From Phorcus lineatus (lineage: Eukaryota; Mollusca; Gastropoda; Trochida; Trochidae): 64,000 nucleotides of DNA. How positions within the stretch are numbered: position 1 is the first letter of the stretch; each line of letters begins with the position of its first letter. The stretch is from contig OV121081.1 in assembly GCA_921293015.1 (NCBI GenBank), forward strand, positions 76,277,022 through 76,341,021, written 5' to 3'. The position numbers were made by a program, and so were the translations under genes. This document shows positions 10,954 to 26,145 of the stretch, one piece after another. Under the pieces are notes generated by a model, which did not search any database, was not told where the DNA came from, and saw nothing but the letters and a program-made list of their open reading frames with translations.

Positions 10954-13900
10954 TAAAAAAAGGGCCATGGTTTTGATATTTTATTCTTTCAGTTCACACA
11001 ATATTAACATCACAAGAAAGGGTAAATACGCAATAACACGAATTAATGTTAGTACGCTTTAATGAAATAGTGACACTATGTTTCGTATCTAATTAGAGAG
11101 TATGAGTTACATAAATTGGCAAATATCTGAAAGGTTGAAATTGGATAGGATTCCAATCGTAATCTCCCGAATTTACTTCACTTTTAGCTTTAAACTGTCT
11201 CAGCGCATGAGTGGAATACTTCTGTCTTCATTTAATGCTCCTACATTCATTGAATCCTTAAGAATTCCCTGATTATATCAATATTATATAAAACAATTGT
11301 TATAACCTTCAATAGACAGCTTCAAGGGTATATTTGTGAAATATTTATGTAATTAATGTAAAAGGAGGTCCACAAAACGTGCGCACACGGCGTGAGAAAC
11401 ACTATAGTGAGCGCTTAGCTGGATTCAACGTTCTTTCAACAACATTTCAGTTATTCAATATGTGAACGAAGATCATTCAAAAGTGAATAGAAAGATCGGG
11501 GTGAAAATGGATCGGAAGAAAGGCAACGTGAGAGAAATGTCGACATTAACTTTTCCATACCATTTCAAACCAAAGACTATCTTACAACAACTCCAATTGA
11601 CTAATCAAAGCCTTTGAAATATGAATTTCAAGAAATATTGACTAAGTAAATGTAAAGGAAATTTATATATCAATTGGAGTTCAAAGTATCGAGCATGATC
11701 TCATGTTTTTTTAATGAGATTTCATGTATTCATTATCGATCCTTGGTGAAAAGTCAAAAAACAGTTTTCTGTGAATATTAAAACGTGCTAGGAAGTGCTT
11801 TTATGTTTACTCTTAAACAAGCCATAACTCATAGTAAACGGTTAAACGGTGAATCATCAAAATATTTTACATTTTATGACGCAAGATTCTGAAATTTGTT
11901 CTCGGGTAATAATAACTAAAGCTAAACTCAAATACATGTTCGCTCTGGATGACATCAATACTCAGTATCAATCACTGTAGAATATATTGTGTGTGCTTAA
12001 ATGCTACTTGTGCTTATTTTGTGACCGTTCATTGACCTATACAGAAATAAAATCTTTATAAAATACATTCCTTCGTTCTCATGATATTACTTTCGATGCT
12101 GTTATTAAACCAGTTCCTTTGGTATACAATATTTAAAAGATGCTTTAATCTGGCGTTTTTTCTTTTTCCATGTATATTTGTCATAACCTAAATTGTTCGT
12201 ACTGTTATTACAATTTGCAAATGAAAAGAATCGTAGGGAATATTCGTAATCTAATAAGGAACGAGTAATGTAAGACAATGAACATGTGTAATCAGTTCTT
12301 ACAGGCAGTTGGGGTCCGTTGCACAAAGCAACTTACACTAAGGTTAACCGTGCCTAAAAATCCTTCATCTTCTTTAAAATGATAAGGACTAGAAAGCGTA
12401 GTGTTGTATATATACTGAATATGGAGTTGTATTAAGGGTCACTGCAGCTACGCCCTTAATGCCTATTTCTATCTCCAGAAATAAAGTTAAGAATGCTTTG
12501 AAGATAGAAGTTATCATGCGAGTATGTTTACCCAAATATTATTATAAATTACAGGATTGGATGACGATGTTGCCTTCGTAATTGTCAAAGAGTTTATGCC
12601 CTTAAATCCTTTTATTTTACTTTTCTTCTCCAGAAGAAAATAGCATCGAAAGCTAAATTTTTCATGTGCGGACTCTAAATCCGATGGGAGTTTTAAAATG
12701 GAGATTATGCATTTATTTAAAACATATTTCCACCTTCTTCTCCAGGATGAAAATCTCTGTAAAGCGGAGATGCTGTAAACAAATTCTTTAACCATGGGTG
12801 ATTTTGAGTTATAGATTCAAGGTTGAGGCCGCTTTTAAAGAAACAAGGACCATGCATTTGTTATCTTCTTAACCAGATGGAAGGCCCAAGCAAGTTTGAA
12901 TTACGAATTTGAGATTCGACAACTCTACAAGGGACTTTTATTTATGGCCAACAAGATATACACCAGCATTTTGTGCTGGAGTCAAAGTATCTATTGGTAT
13001 ACACCGTGTTAAAATTGATTTTAAAACATAGACAGCATCGTGATAGCATTTTCAGTTACGTCCTTGTTCTTGGATAGGCTTTAGTAATAGGTAATATTTC
13101 GACTTCTGAATTAATGCTTGGCACATTTTAGGATGATTAGTTTCAATAACTATTTCAATTAAAAATCACAAAGTGTAGTTGGTTTACATCGTATTACATC
13201 TATAAATGAGTCTTTATCAAGTTTAAATGTTAATGACGTAAAAATGCACCTATTACTACAAGATCACATAATATGACAGATACACCTTCTCTTTTTTTAT
13301 GTATTTAATTTAACAGTTGCAGTTGGCAAAAGCTATTTTTTAAGTCGTGATGCTTTTCCCTAAGCATGATAGAGAGGTCAGAGGTCACACAACATCCCGA
13401 AGTGAAAATATCATTGTGCATTGAGGATATTGACAACGAATAATATTTTTCAAATTCAGTGTCATCACTTGATCAAACGCGCATTAAGAATAGGCAATAA
13501 AGAAATGGGATTACGACTATCCAATCATGGTTATATTTGCGAACCGTGTCCAATATCTAAGCTGCATATCTAAAGTTTGTTCACATACCTCCGAATACCA
13601 ATGCAAATTTCATGTAATTTTGGTGTTTGAGGCATTGCAAAAATGAAACAAATAATGTTAATTTTTAATACAGAAATGGAGATCCAGTGTACCTGAACGC
13701 AATCATATATCTTACCTCATGGTTAACCGTTACAGTTTTGGTGAGTCATAAAAATTTCGAAGACTTTAAATTAAATTTTCATCTAAAAAATCCTTCAAAA
13801 GTAAACAACATCTTTACATAAAGTTATTTTTATTCGTTCCTTAAGTTGATGTAATTGAGCCGATATAGAATATAACAAACAAACTTGAAGGAAATGGGAA

Positions 13901-14928
13901 TTTTGAAAAAATGAATGTCAATTTTTACATGCCAAAATTCTAATTTTTGCTCGAGACAAGAAGGTCGAAAAATAAGTTTGAGAATGGCTATCTTATAAAT
14001 GGACAATAGATGAACCTTTGCAGACTTTTGACTTCTTAGCTAAACCCAAATTGCATGCTATTTCCTATATAATACAGTGGTAAGTTAAGAACTTACGGTA
14101 TGCAGCTGTATATTGTATAATGACAATAACATTGTACTTTGACGTCAGTTGCAATATCACTTTTAGGTTAGGTATCAATAGCGCTCAAGGAATATAATAA
14201 CCTTGTATGCTATTCAGTGTAGAATAAAACAACTCTTTCTACAGATCAAGGCTATTCGGTTCCAAAGCTAATCATGAAATAATTAGATCCAATCATTTGT
14301 AATTCATATGAAGTATGGCTTTCTTCCTTTGTATTTGATCGCTTTAATCAAAACTATTCATTCTTTGTAGATCAACCTCATTAATTCGATTGCTTTGATC
14401 AGCAGTATTTCCAAACACATCAGTGGATAGGTTAAAGACACGCAAACAAATTGAGTAGACTATTACATCTACAATCTGAATTATAGATCATTCTTGAATT
14501 TCGATTGCTCTTGATATGTATAATTGGTTACCAAATTGTCATGGCTTACCTGATTGCATACCCAATGTTCAATTATCTTTCCCCTTTTATTTAACAACTC
14601 GGATAAGACATACTTAGTGGGCATGGTAGATAGCTTATATTCCGTATTCATCAAATGAGTCAAATCAACCCTGTTCCGAGGAACAAACTCTGACCTCTGC
14701 CATAAATCTAACCCAGTGTTTTCTTTTCAACATGGTCTGAAGATGCTATTGTGTGTCATTTGTTCTGACTAGTTGTTTAGTTTGTGAACTGGCTAATCGT
14801 GCCCGTAATATCAAGAACGATCAATGAATGATACCGAATATATTCAAAAGGAAGATCTTTTGTTTAAACTATAATTTATTTATCCGCAAATGACAATACC
14901 CATGCAAAAATATGTATCGTCATGTGTA
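10954..14928. other. Intergenic DNA with dispersed repeat ends
   Basis: No gene is recognised. At 12309-12350 there is a short block (GTCCGTTGCACAAAGCAACTT onward) resembling the end of a mollusc MITE; no partner end is visible nearby. Positions 13561-13620 match the end of the foldback element at 18272-18900. Positions about 13905-13998 match its interior in inverted orientation. Confidence 0.45.
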
Positions 14929-15966
14929 AACCATGTGTACAAGTTTCACCATAACAATATGCTAATCATAAAGCCATGGGGAAGCCATGTGTACATGTTG
15001 ACCATAACCATATGAGAGTAATCAGTCCATGGGGAGGCCAAGTGTACATTTTCACTATAACCATATAAAAGTAATCAATCCATGGCGTGGCCATGTGTAC
15101 ATGTTCACTATAACAATATGAAAGTAATCAATCCATGACGTGGCCATATGTACATGTACACTATAAAGATATGAAAGTAATCAATCCATGGCGTGGCCAA
15201 GTGTACATGTTCACTATAACAATATGAAAGTAATCAATCCATGACGTGGCCAAGTGTACATGTACACTATAAAGATATGAAAGTAATCAATCCATGGCGT
15301 GGCCATGTGTACATGTTCACTATAACAATATGAAAGTAATCAATCCATGACGTGGCCATATGTACATGTTCACTATAACCATATGAGAGTAATCAATCCA
15401 TGACGTGGCCATATGTACATGTACACTATAAAGATATGAAAGTAATCAATCCATGGCGTGGCCATATGTACATGTACACTATAAAGATATGAAAGTAATC
15501 AATCCATGGCGTGACCATATGTACATGTACACTATAAAGATATGAAAGTAATCAATCCATGGGGAGGCCAAGTGTACATATTCACTATAACAATATGAAA
15601 GTAATCAATCCATGACGTAGTCATATGTACATGTACACTATAAAGATATGAAAGTAATCAATCCATGGCGTGGCTAAGTGTACATGTTCACTATAACCAT
15701 ATGAGAGTAATCAATCCATGACGTGGCCATATGAACATGTACACTATAAAGATATGAAAGTAATCAATCCATGGCGTGGCCAAGTGTTCATGTTCACTAT
15801 AACCATATGAAAGTAATCAATCCATGACGTGGCCATATGTACATGTACACTATAAAGATATGAAAGTAATCAATCCATGGCGTGGCCAAGTGTTCATGTT
15901 TACTTTAACCATATGAAAGTAATTAATCCATGACGTGGCCATATGTACATGTACACTATAAAGATA
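14929..15966. repeat. 53-bp minisatellite with two alternating monomer types
   Basis: About 20 units of 53 bp share the frame GTAATCAATCCATG. One monomer type continues GCGTGGCCAAGTGTACATG then TTCACTATAACCATATG. The other continues ACGTGGCCATATGTACATG then TACACTATAAAGATATG. In the second half the two types mostly alternate, giving a higher-order period of about 106 bp. The first few units (from 14929) are more diverged. Each unit carries near-palindromic ATGTACAT cores. It lies about 4 kb beyond the lectin gene's 3' end. Confidence 0.9.
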
Positions 15967-18271
15967 TTGATATTGAAGTCATCAAATATTAAGTTTAGAA
16001 ATGTATTGACAATATTCAGACATCTTTCAATTGATATACCTTTACTTTTTACCTCTATTCAACGTTTTATCTGTTACAAGGCTGATACGTTTCTAAAGAA
16101 AATCTCTCTCCTAATCTAATCATATATTGCCTGTTTCTCATCACAAATAATCACTGTTCATCACGGTTAACTGTTATTGTGAATAAACCGTAATCAGCCC
16201 AATTACTAAAAACCATGTAAGAGTTTGTATAAAATTATATCGCTGTAACGTTTCCTATAAAGTAGGCATTTCTACTGTTCAATGTTGAAGGAAATTAAAC
16301 TTTTGTTACAAATATGTTTTAAATTCCACAAAAATTGCTGATCTTTTTGCCGTTCTAAGGAATAGTACAAGAATCAACGCTTGGTTATTTTAACTTGAAA
16401 TTGGAGACAAATTGACAGGCTCAAGAAATGATTGAAACCAATCACGCCAAATCCAAATTTAAAAGTGTATTAAGCCGTGGATTCCATTAAAATGCTTTAT
16501 TTTCTTTTTTCAAATTCTTTATTATCAACCTACATGATCTTTCAGAGGTTATGCATTCTAATATATCAAAAAACTTGCTTATAACTATGTTTAAACTAAC
16601 TAAAAGATCTCAATACAAATATAAGATGTTATTCAACGAGGATTTACAGCACAAAAATCAGGTTGTAAATGAATCATTAAAGAACAATGACTAGTCGAGC
16701 TTTCATCAGAATGACCGTCAACCGTTACCAGAGATACGACAATGGGCAAGCAACAACATTCCGACTTGGCGCAAATTTGATTTTATGACATAATTTCATG
16801 ATAAAAAAATATTGAATTTTCCTGTTAATATTTAAAGGCGTTTTCTTGTAACATATTGTTCAAAGGAGCCAAGAATAATTTCCAGCAAGTCAGTATAATG
16901 ACTTTCGATCAATATTTTGTCAGCATAGGGACTCTCGATCAATATTTTGTCTCTTTTTGGAATGAACTAGTTAATCAAAACGCGTACGTCTCCTTATTCG
17001 TTGAATCAATTACTGTTTTTAATTTGGAAGATGCCTGTTCCCTTCATCAAAACTAATGTTTCTGTATATAGAGGGTATGGCAACTCACGTGCACCATGTA
17101 TGCTGTACGTGCATCTTAGCTCACCAGGCAAATGTCATGATGTATTCCTATGTCCAATGCATTTATGTCATTTTTAGTGTCATCACAGGTGATTTCTTTA
17201 CATATCTGATTACGGTTAAATGCTGTCTTTCTAAACAAATTTTCACTTGTGACAATTCGTTCAAATTTGAAATACAATGTTCATTGACACTAGTTACATG
17301 GGCAATTAATGTTCATTGTAATCGCTGTTTAAACGCTTCCAAATAAATACCGATTAAAAGTTATAAACTCCAAGGTTGACGATTCGACTATATGAGATTG
17401 ACTTTTCAAAAGTATTCGTGTAATTTAAATTTTGAAAAAAAGATACTTTGGCCGCATACTTTAGTGACATATGCGCCCTGATACTCAGGTCGTGAAGGAG
17501 GAATGATCAGAATCGTGAACAGCGCATTAATTGTCTCATTATGTCCAACTCAACTTCAGCGACGCTTGGCAGATCATTATAACGTCACTTGCATCTCGTC
17601 AGTTTTTACGACTGTATTTCTATTGCACAACATTGGCTATAGAGTCTAGTTTATGAATAGCGCGATCGTCAACTTACCCACTTCATGCCATCTTTTGCCT
17701 GTAAACTTTGCTAATTAGGAAACTTATCTACTTTATGATGGAGTTATGAGCCTCTTCAATCGAGTTTCATTTGGAGTTCGTGAAATCGATGTCACATACA
17801 TGTATGCATGTGTGCTCCTTTTCAAGCATAGTAGAATGAAAATAAAGCCTTTGTACAAACCTAATTGATAAAAGTTAAACCCCGAAGAATTCCATGTCCA
17901 ATGATTACGTTTCTATGATAACGGTATATTTCAAGTACATATTTTTATATCAATTTCAATGTAGGAAATCAAAAGTGATCTACTAGTGCAATTAAAAGGG
18001 TTTAACAACTTTGTATCACATCATTATATCAGCATATTTTCCCCGACGTCCGCCTTGTTCTTCAGATTATGCAAAAAAGTCAACGTTTGTCATATTAAAG
18101 TTAGATCCCTGCTAGCCTTTGACCAAAAAGGTTGCCTGCTTCGCAAATGTTCTGCGGCAGTTCCTCAATTTTTTACTCTTTGCTTGCCGACTTGCCTGTT
18201 TTAATCGTATTAAGCTAAATTTCGTAAACACATGGTTTGTAGACTTTATCGATTGAATGAGAACTACTATA
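15967..18271. other. Intergenic DNA, no gene recognised
   Basis: AT-rich sequence. Short open frames at 16856-17346 and 17986-18204 lack domain resemblance and splice support, and are treated as chance. Confidence 0.45.
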
Positions 18272-18900
18272 CAGCTACATACCGAAAGTTTGTTCACTTA
18301 CCACTGGAACGTAGTGCAAATCATGTAATTTGGGTTTTGTTTCAAAGTCAATAGAATAACTTCAGCAAAACTGACAATGGATCACCCACTGTCAATGTGT
18401 AAAATAGCCATTCTTGAACTCATTTTGGGATCGTCTGGTCTCTCTTGTAAAAATTCGAATTTTGGCGTATTAATATAGACAGAAGGGGACACATTTTCGA
18501 AATTTCAAGTTCGTTAAATGTCAAATAAAATGTTCCATATCGACTCTCTGAGATTAAAACCAATATAATCACATTGACCTTATGCTAAGGAACACACTTT
18601 ACTAATTTTTTTTAAAGAAGTTGATAACTTGTAAAGGATTTTATGGAGAAAAATGAAAATTTGTGTTTTCGGAATTTTGACCCCAGGTCACTTAAATGAT
18701 CTGCCAAAACTGTTACGGGTAATTGTGGGGTACAATAAACATTTGCCTTAAAGAAGAATTGACCTGCATATATGTATTGAAAATTCAATATCACATATTT
18801 CTTTTTCGCAACGCTACGATACCTCAAAGTCATCTCAAATTACATGATATTTGCACTAGTACATTCAGGTATGTGAACAAACTTTTGGCATGCAGATGTA
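18272..18900. mobile_element. Foldback/MITE-like element with about 60-bp terminal inverted repeats
   Basis: The left end (18272-18331) contains GAAAGTTTGTTCACTTACC and GTGCAAATCATGTAATTT. The right end (18837-18900) is its reverse complement with some changes (GTATGTGAACAAACTTTTG). A third copy of this end is at 13561-13620, and the interior around 18400-18480 matches about 13905-13998 inverted. No transposase is visible, so it is probably non-autonomous. Confidence 0.55.
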
Positions 18901-21154
18901 AATCCTCGTTTACACAATTTGTCCTCGAACTTACCGACTTTATATGTATATATTTCGTTGCCGTACAAGCCTTCAGTATTATAATCGTTCGGCCTTTACT
19001 ACATCTTACCAGATGTTCCCGATTGCTATCTTGTTTCTGTAGACGTAATAAATGAGTTCAACTTGGATTGTATCGAGAAGCTATAAATATAAATATAAAC
19101 TAAATTACTTTCTTTACCGGATAGCTCGCTGTTTATTCATCTACTCAATTCGAATCGTGCCACATTAACATAACTATTCAACTGAGATAAGCAAAAAAAC
19201 CAGTCGTTTGATAATACAAGAACGTTTGCTGCAGTTCGGGTAGTTTGCTAGTTCGGGAAAGGTAGGGAAGTTTGGAACAGATCATTGGAAATTGAAATGT
19301 GATTGCTGATGTTTGTTCATACATGCGCATCTTACCATTCTGCAAGCCTCTAGACATTTATCTTCAATCTGAATATATATCCAATAAAAATGTAATTTTT
19401 AACAAAATAACGGGTTAACTATTTTTTGTTTTGTCATATAAACAACCGATTACTATCACGAAGTTGTTGCAAGGGTACAATTTATCCGCAATAAACAACT
19501 GTTCAAACCGACCCGTAAATGGGGCCAATCTTGATTAATGTAGATTGACAGTTATATATTATGTTACAACAGTATCATAAACCTAACTGTCGATATTAAT
19601 TTATTTAGATTGTTGCGACGTTTAATTCAAATCGGTGGCTCGTTTCGCCGCTACCTCACTTCCCCGTCGATCAGATATTACGGCGCTTCAGCTTATCTGT
19701 ATCATTAAGTCATAGTAAGATTATCATCTTGCCAGGCAAACTTAGAAGCTTATATATATAGGTCATCAAAAGCGCCTTATATCATCCAGGCGTGGTTACA
19801 AGTCAAATAACCTGCTGTAATGTTAACATATTGTTGTTTGATTGATATGCAATTCGTATTTTTACGTTTGATTAAAGGTAAACCCAGGTCGGTAAATATG
19901 AAAATCATCAAACGCTTTAATTAGTTATTTCACAGATCATCATTTAAACAGATCAGCTAAATAACCTTTTTTAGCAGTATAATTGAATTTCAACTGTGCA
20001 ACTTCGTCGAGACCACAATAAGGAGAGTAAGCCAATTGAACATGAATGACGCTTATCCGGTCTGAGAGTTCGACGTCATTGGTGCCAATCGTTTTTGTAG
20101 TGCAAGATCAGGAGAATTCTTTTCTACCTGGAATAACCTGTTTATGCTTTTATAGGTTGTAGAACAAAGGATTAAATCAAGAAAATGTTAGTATTGCTAT
20201 ATTGTCTTCCAGGTAAAGGTAAAAATAAGTTTTCTAGGGATGTAAATCAGTTTTGGAGGAATGTTGCTAGCTACAGTTCTATTTTCGTCTAACCCACTTT
20301 AGATGACAATACCTGTATAACCTCTGTTAGATGCAGTTAATTGACAATCTCACGTGTCCGCTGTTATTCCGTTTAACGTTAGGTTGAATTACATGTTCCT
20401 TTTCAAAATGATGTGGTGGGGCAAGTTGGACGATCGTTGATAGGGTTATTGATGTTTGTATTGAAATCTATGAAACACACAATGTTTCGCTAATATGGAT
20501 AAATTTTAAGGAAAGATGTACGTCAATAATGAACTATTTGAAAGTTTGCATATATATGTATCTTGCCATAATGAGACGTTATGACTTAAAAACTTCAAAA
20601 TCAATAGACAGCTTGATTAGAGGAGCCTTGTGAGATCTATGATCTGAGTAAAGTAGTGCAGCAATATGAGATTTTATTTTTTACGAAATTGATTTTATAC
20701 GGAGTTACTGCCTTGTTCCTTTGTCTCTGTTTAAGGTACCCTTATCATTAAACGAGATAGCTTTTCTTAAAAACCGTTCAAAATAGGATAACCAATCTTC
20801 GAGGTATCATTACCTTGATGACCTTGCTCCGTCATTATGAGAGTTATAATGAGTCCAACCGGGGGGCTTTGGTGACTGTTTGGGTGCCTTTCATTTGTAA
20901 ATGTAGGCATTACATGTTCTTTTGATATCGCACACTGTCGTTCTCTTTTCTTTTCTTTTTCTTTTTGATGGTTAATCAACATCCATAATATATTTTCAAA
21001 ATGACACTCTAGTATCGAATTCGTTTAAAGGGGGTGAACTAAAGTAACAGTGTATGTACCGTTTAGACTTCGCTGAAGTTTTTTCATGCTCTAAATACTA
21101 AGGTAACAATAGCTGTTACAGATCACACATACAAGTACAATTATGTGAAAACGT
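18901..21154. other. Intergenic DNA, no gene recognised
   Basis: There is no supported coding exon or RNA gene. A TATATATATA stretch at about 19751-19760 could be a core promoter, but no gene follows it on either strand. Confidence 0.4.
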
Positions 21155-21160
21155 TTTATT
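21155..21160 (-). terminator. Polyadenylation signal of the secreted-protein gene
   Basis: AATAAA on the minus strand about 120 bp beyond the stop codon of the gene at 21278-24234. Confidence 0.6.
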
Positions 21161-21277
21161 TTCCAACACGAACACTGATACATGTCCAAAATGTAATGAC
21201 AAACCACACCCAAACGTTCAAACTCGAGATATGATTTGAAAGTAAGCCCAAACCCCCTACCCTCGACATTTCCAAGT

Positions 21278-24234
<2,957 letters not shown>

Positions 24235-25992
24235 CTTGCTTTTAGAAGTGATTGAATATTGCTGCTTAGGTAAAGAAAATGCAATGTCTTCTTGTCCGAG
24301 TCTGAGTCAACGCTTGTCGACTGAATACTCTGCCGGTTTGCTAGAACGTCGATGTATTTGTACTCATGTACTACGGGGGGTTAAGTCACGAACAAAACAT
24401 ACGTCACTTCAATCTATAACCTCTTGTCTAATCGTGAAGGTGTGGCTTGACTTTCATTAAGTGTCACAGTACCGTTTAGTTGGTTGAACGTCAAGCAGGG
24501 CCCACCAGGGGTCCTTGATGTGTGTGGACTTTTACCTGTTAATATGACACTATCCTGACACCCACAGTAGCGCTGAATGATATTTTAATCTGCATGACGT
24601 GCCTCTATTTGAGGAGATTAAACCTGACGAATAAATAATGTCCTTAGATTATTCCCTGACGGTTATATCGTGCATTCAAATCGGTTCCTTAAACGGGCAA
24701 TACTAAACCTGTCCATTTGGCATTTTCATTAGAATTTGTACAACACAACCTGTACTTTGATATTAGTGTTACAACGTTATTTGCATTTGTTGACAAATTT
24801 AATAAAATTTTTTTTAGAAAAATAAGTTGAATGTGTAATGATGCATAAAGAACTCTATGGATATACATATGCTAAAACGTGTTTTGTATTCCCGATTGCA
24901 CGCTTATGAGGACTGCTAAGTGATTCCTAAATCTGGGCATCTTAGTAATATTGTTTTATGATAAAGATGAGTATCCTTGCAGCCTTTAAAGTGAATGTTA
25001 AACGTTTTAATGTAAAGGGAACGTTTTGATCAATTTATCCTCTCATTGCGCTTTGCTCTGTCAATTGAAGCCAATCAAGTAAGCGATATCTCGTTTAATG
25101 ACTTCCTCGCTACTTGACTAAATCATTTGATTATTTTCACAGATTGCTTTGACCATTATGAATTCAGAGCTGACCGAGTTCGATATCTATACACATGTAT
25201 TTCACACGTTTATTAATTTTTCTATTGCAATGAAGGAATCCGATGTCACAGAAATTCGTCTTGAATAAATTGTTATTCGTTGGTAATTTCGTGTGATCAG
25301 ATGCTTTAAAAAGTTTTCGAATTTTATCTATAGAATTTTTTTTTAAAAGGGGAAAAGTATTGTAATATTCTTTGAACGCATTATAACATTGGAGAAAATA
25401 GAACATTTCAAGCTGCTCATTTTTGAAGACTATTACCTCAGCAAAACTTATTTTTGAATGAAGATAATACAGGGCAGTTGAAGGCGCAGTAGAACGTTTG
25501 TTTTAAAGGTAAAGTTATCCCACGATAACAAAATGAACCTTTCTTATTCCAGTGAAATGTATAATAAGAAAAAGAGTATTTTTAAACGAAATTACTACGA
25601 TCGGTCAAGCTATACGGATATATGTATCCCAATCTCAAAAGATTAAAAGATGTCAACAGAGAAAAGAACGCCCGTGGTGTTTGCTTGATACTTGACTTTC
25701 CTTACAACGATCGGGTTCAATAAGGATATGTTTTGATACCTTTTACATCATACATTTGGCGGAACCTAACGTTTAATGTGGAAAATGGGAAGAAAAATTA
25801 TGTTATTATAGAACGTGCTGCCGCCCCTTTAACAGTTCAGTTTAGGCGAAGATTATAAAGTATTGTTATGTAAGACGAAGAATCTAAATGGTTTCGACTG
25901 CGAATTAGAAATTTACAAACCAAAGGGAGATAATGTCGATACAACAACTGTTGACAATAACACTTTATCAAACCTTTTCTGTTATCTATGAG
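24235..25992. other. Divergent intergenic space between the secreted-protein gene and CLN6 copy A
   Basis: This must hold the 5' regions of two divergently oriented genes. No TATA box is obvious next to the minus-strand gene. Apart from that I see no coding or repeat feature. Confidence 0.4.
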
Positions 25993-26000
25993 TATATAAA
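25993..26000 (+). promoter_or_regulatory. TATA-like box upstream of CLN6 copy A
   Basis: TATATAAA lies 146 bp before the start codon of CLN6 copy A. Its position would place a transcription start near 26025. In such AT-rich DNA the match may be chance. Confidence 0.3.
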
Positions 26001-26049
26001 TGTGTGTCATATTGACCTACTAATTGACATTTGACCTATCAGATAGAGA

Positions 26050-26055
26050 CACGTG
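26050..26055 (+). promoter_or_regulatory. CACGTG E-box upstream of CLN6 copy A
   Basis: ACACGTGG with a perfect CACGTG core lies 96 bp upstream of the ATG. The tandem paralogue has the same ACACGTGG 91 bp before its ATG. CACGTG is the core of the CLEAR element bound by TFEB/MiT factors at lysosomal genes. That role here is inference, and the flanks are not a full CLEAR match. Confidence 0.45.
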
Positions 26056-26145
26056 GCGATCTAATTTGCTCGCTACAATTCAATTGTGGATTCAATCCAA
26101 TTACTCCTACACTGATAGCTGTTCGAGGAAGGTTTATGTCAAGCT

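Noticed and set aside
25930..26010. Alternative first exon for CLN6 copy A starting ATGTCGATACAAC
   Set aside because: The donor GAGTATAT is weak. The exon at 26146-26225 has a better donor, the right phase and a basic N-terminus like copy B.
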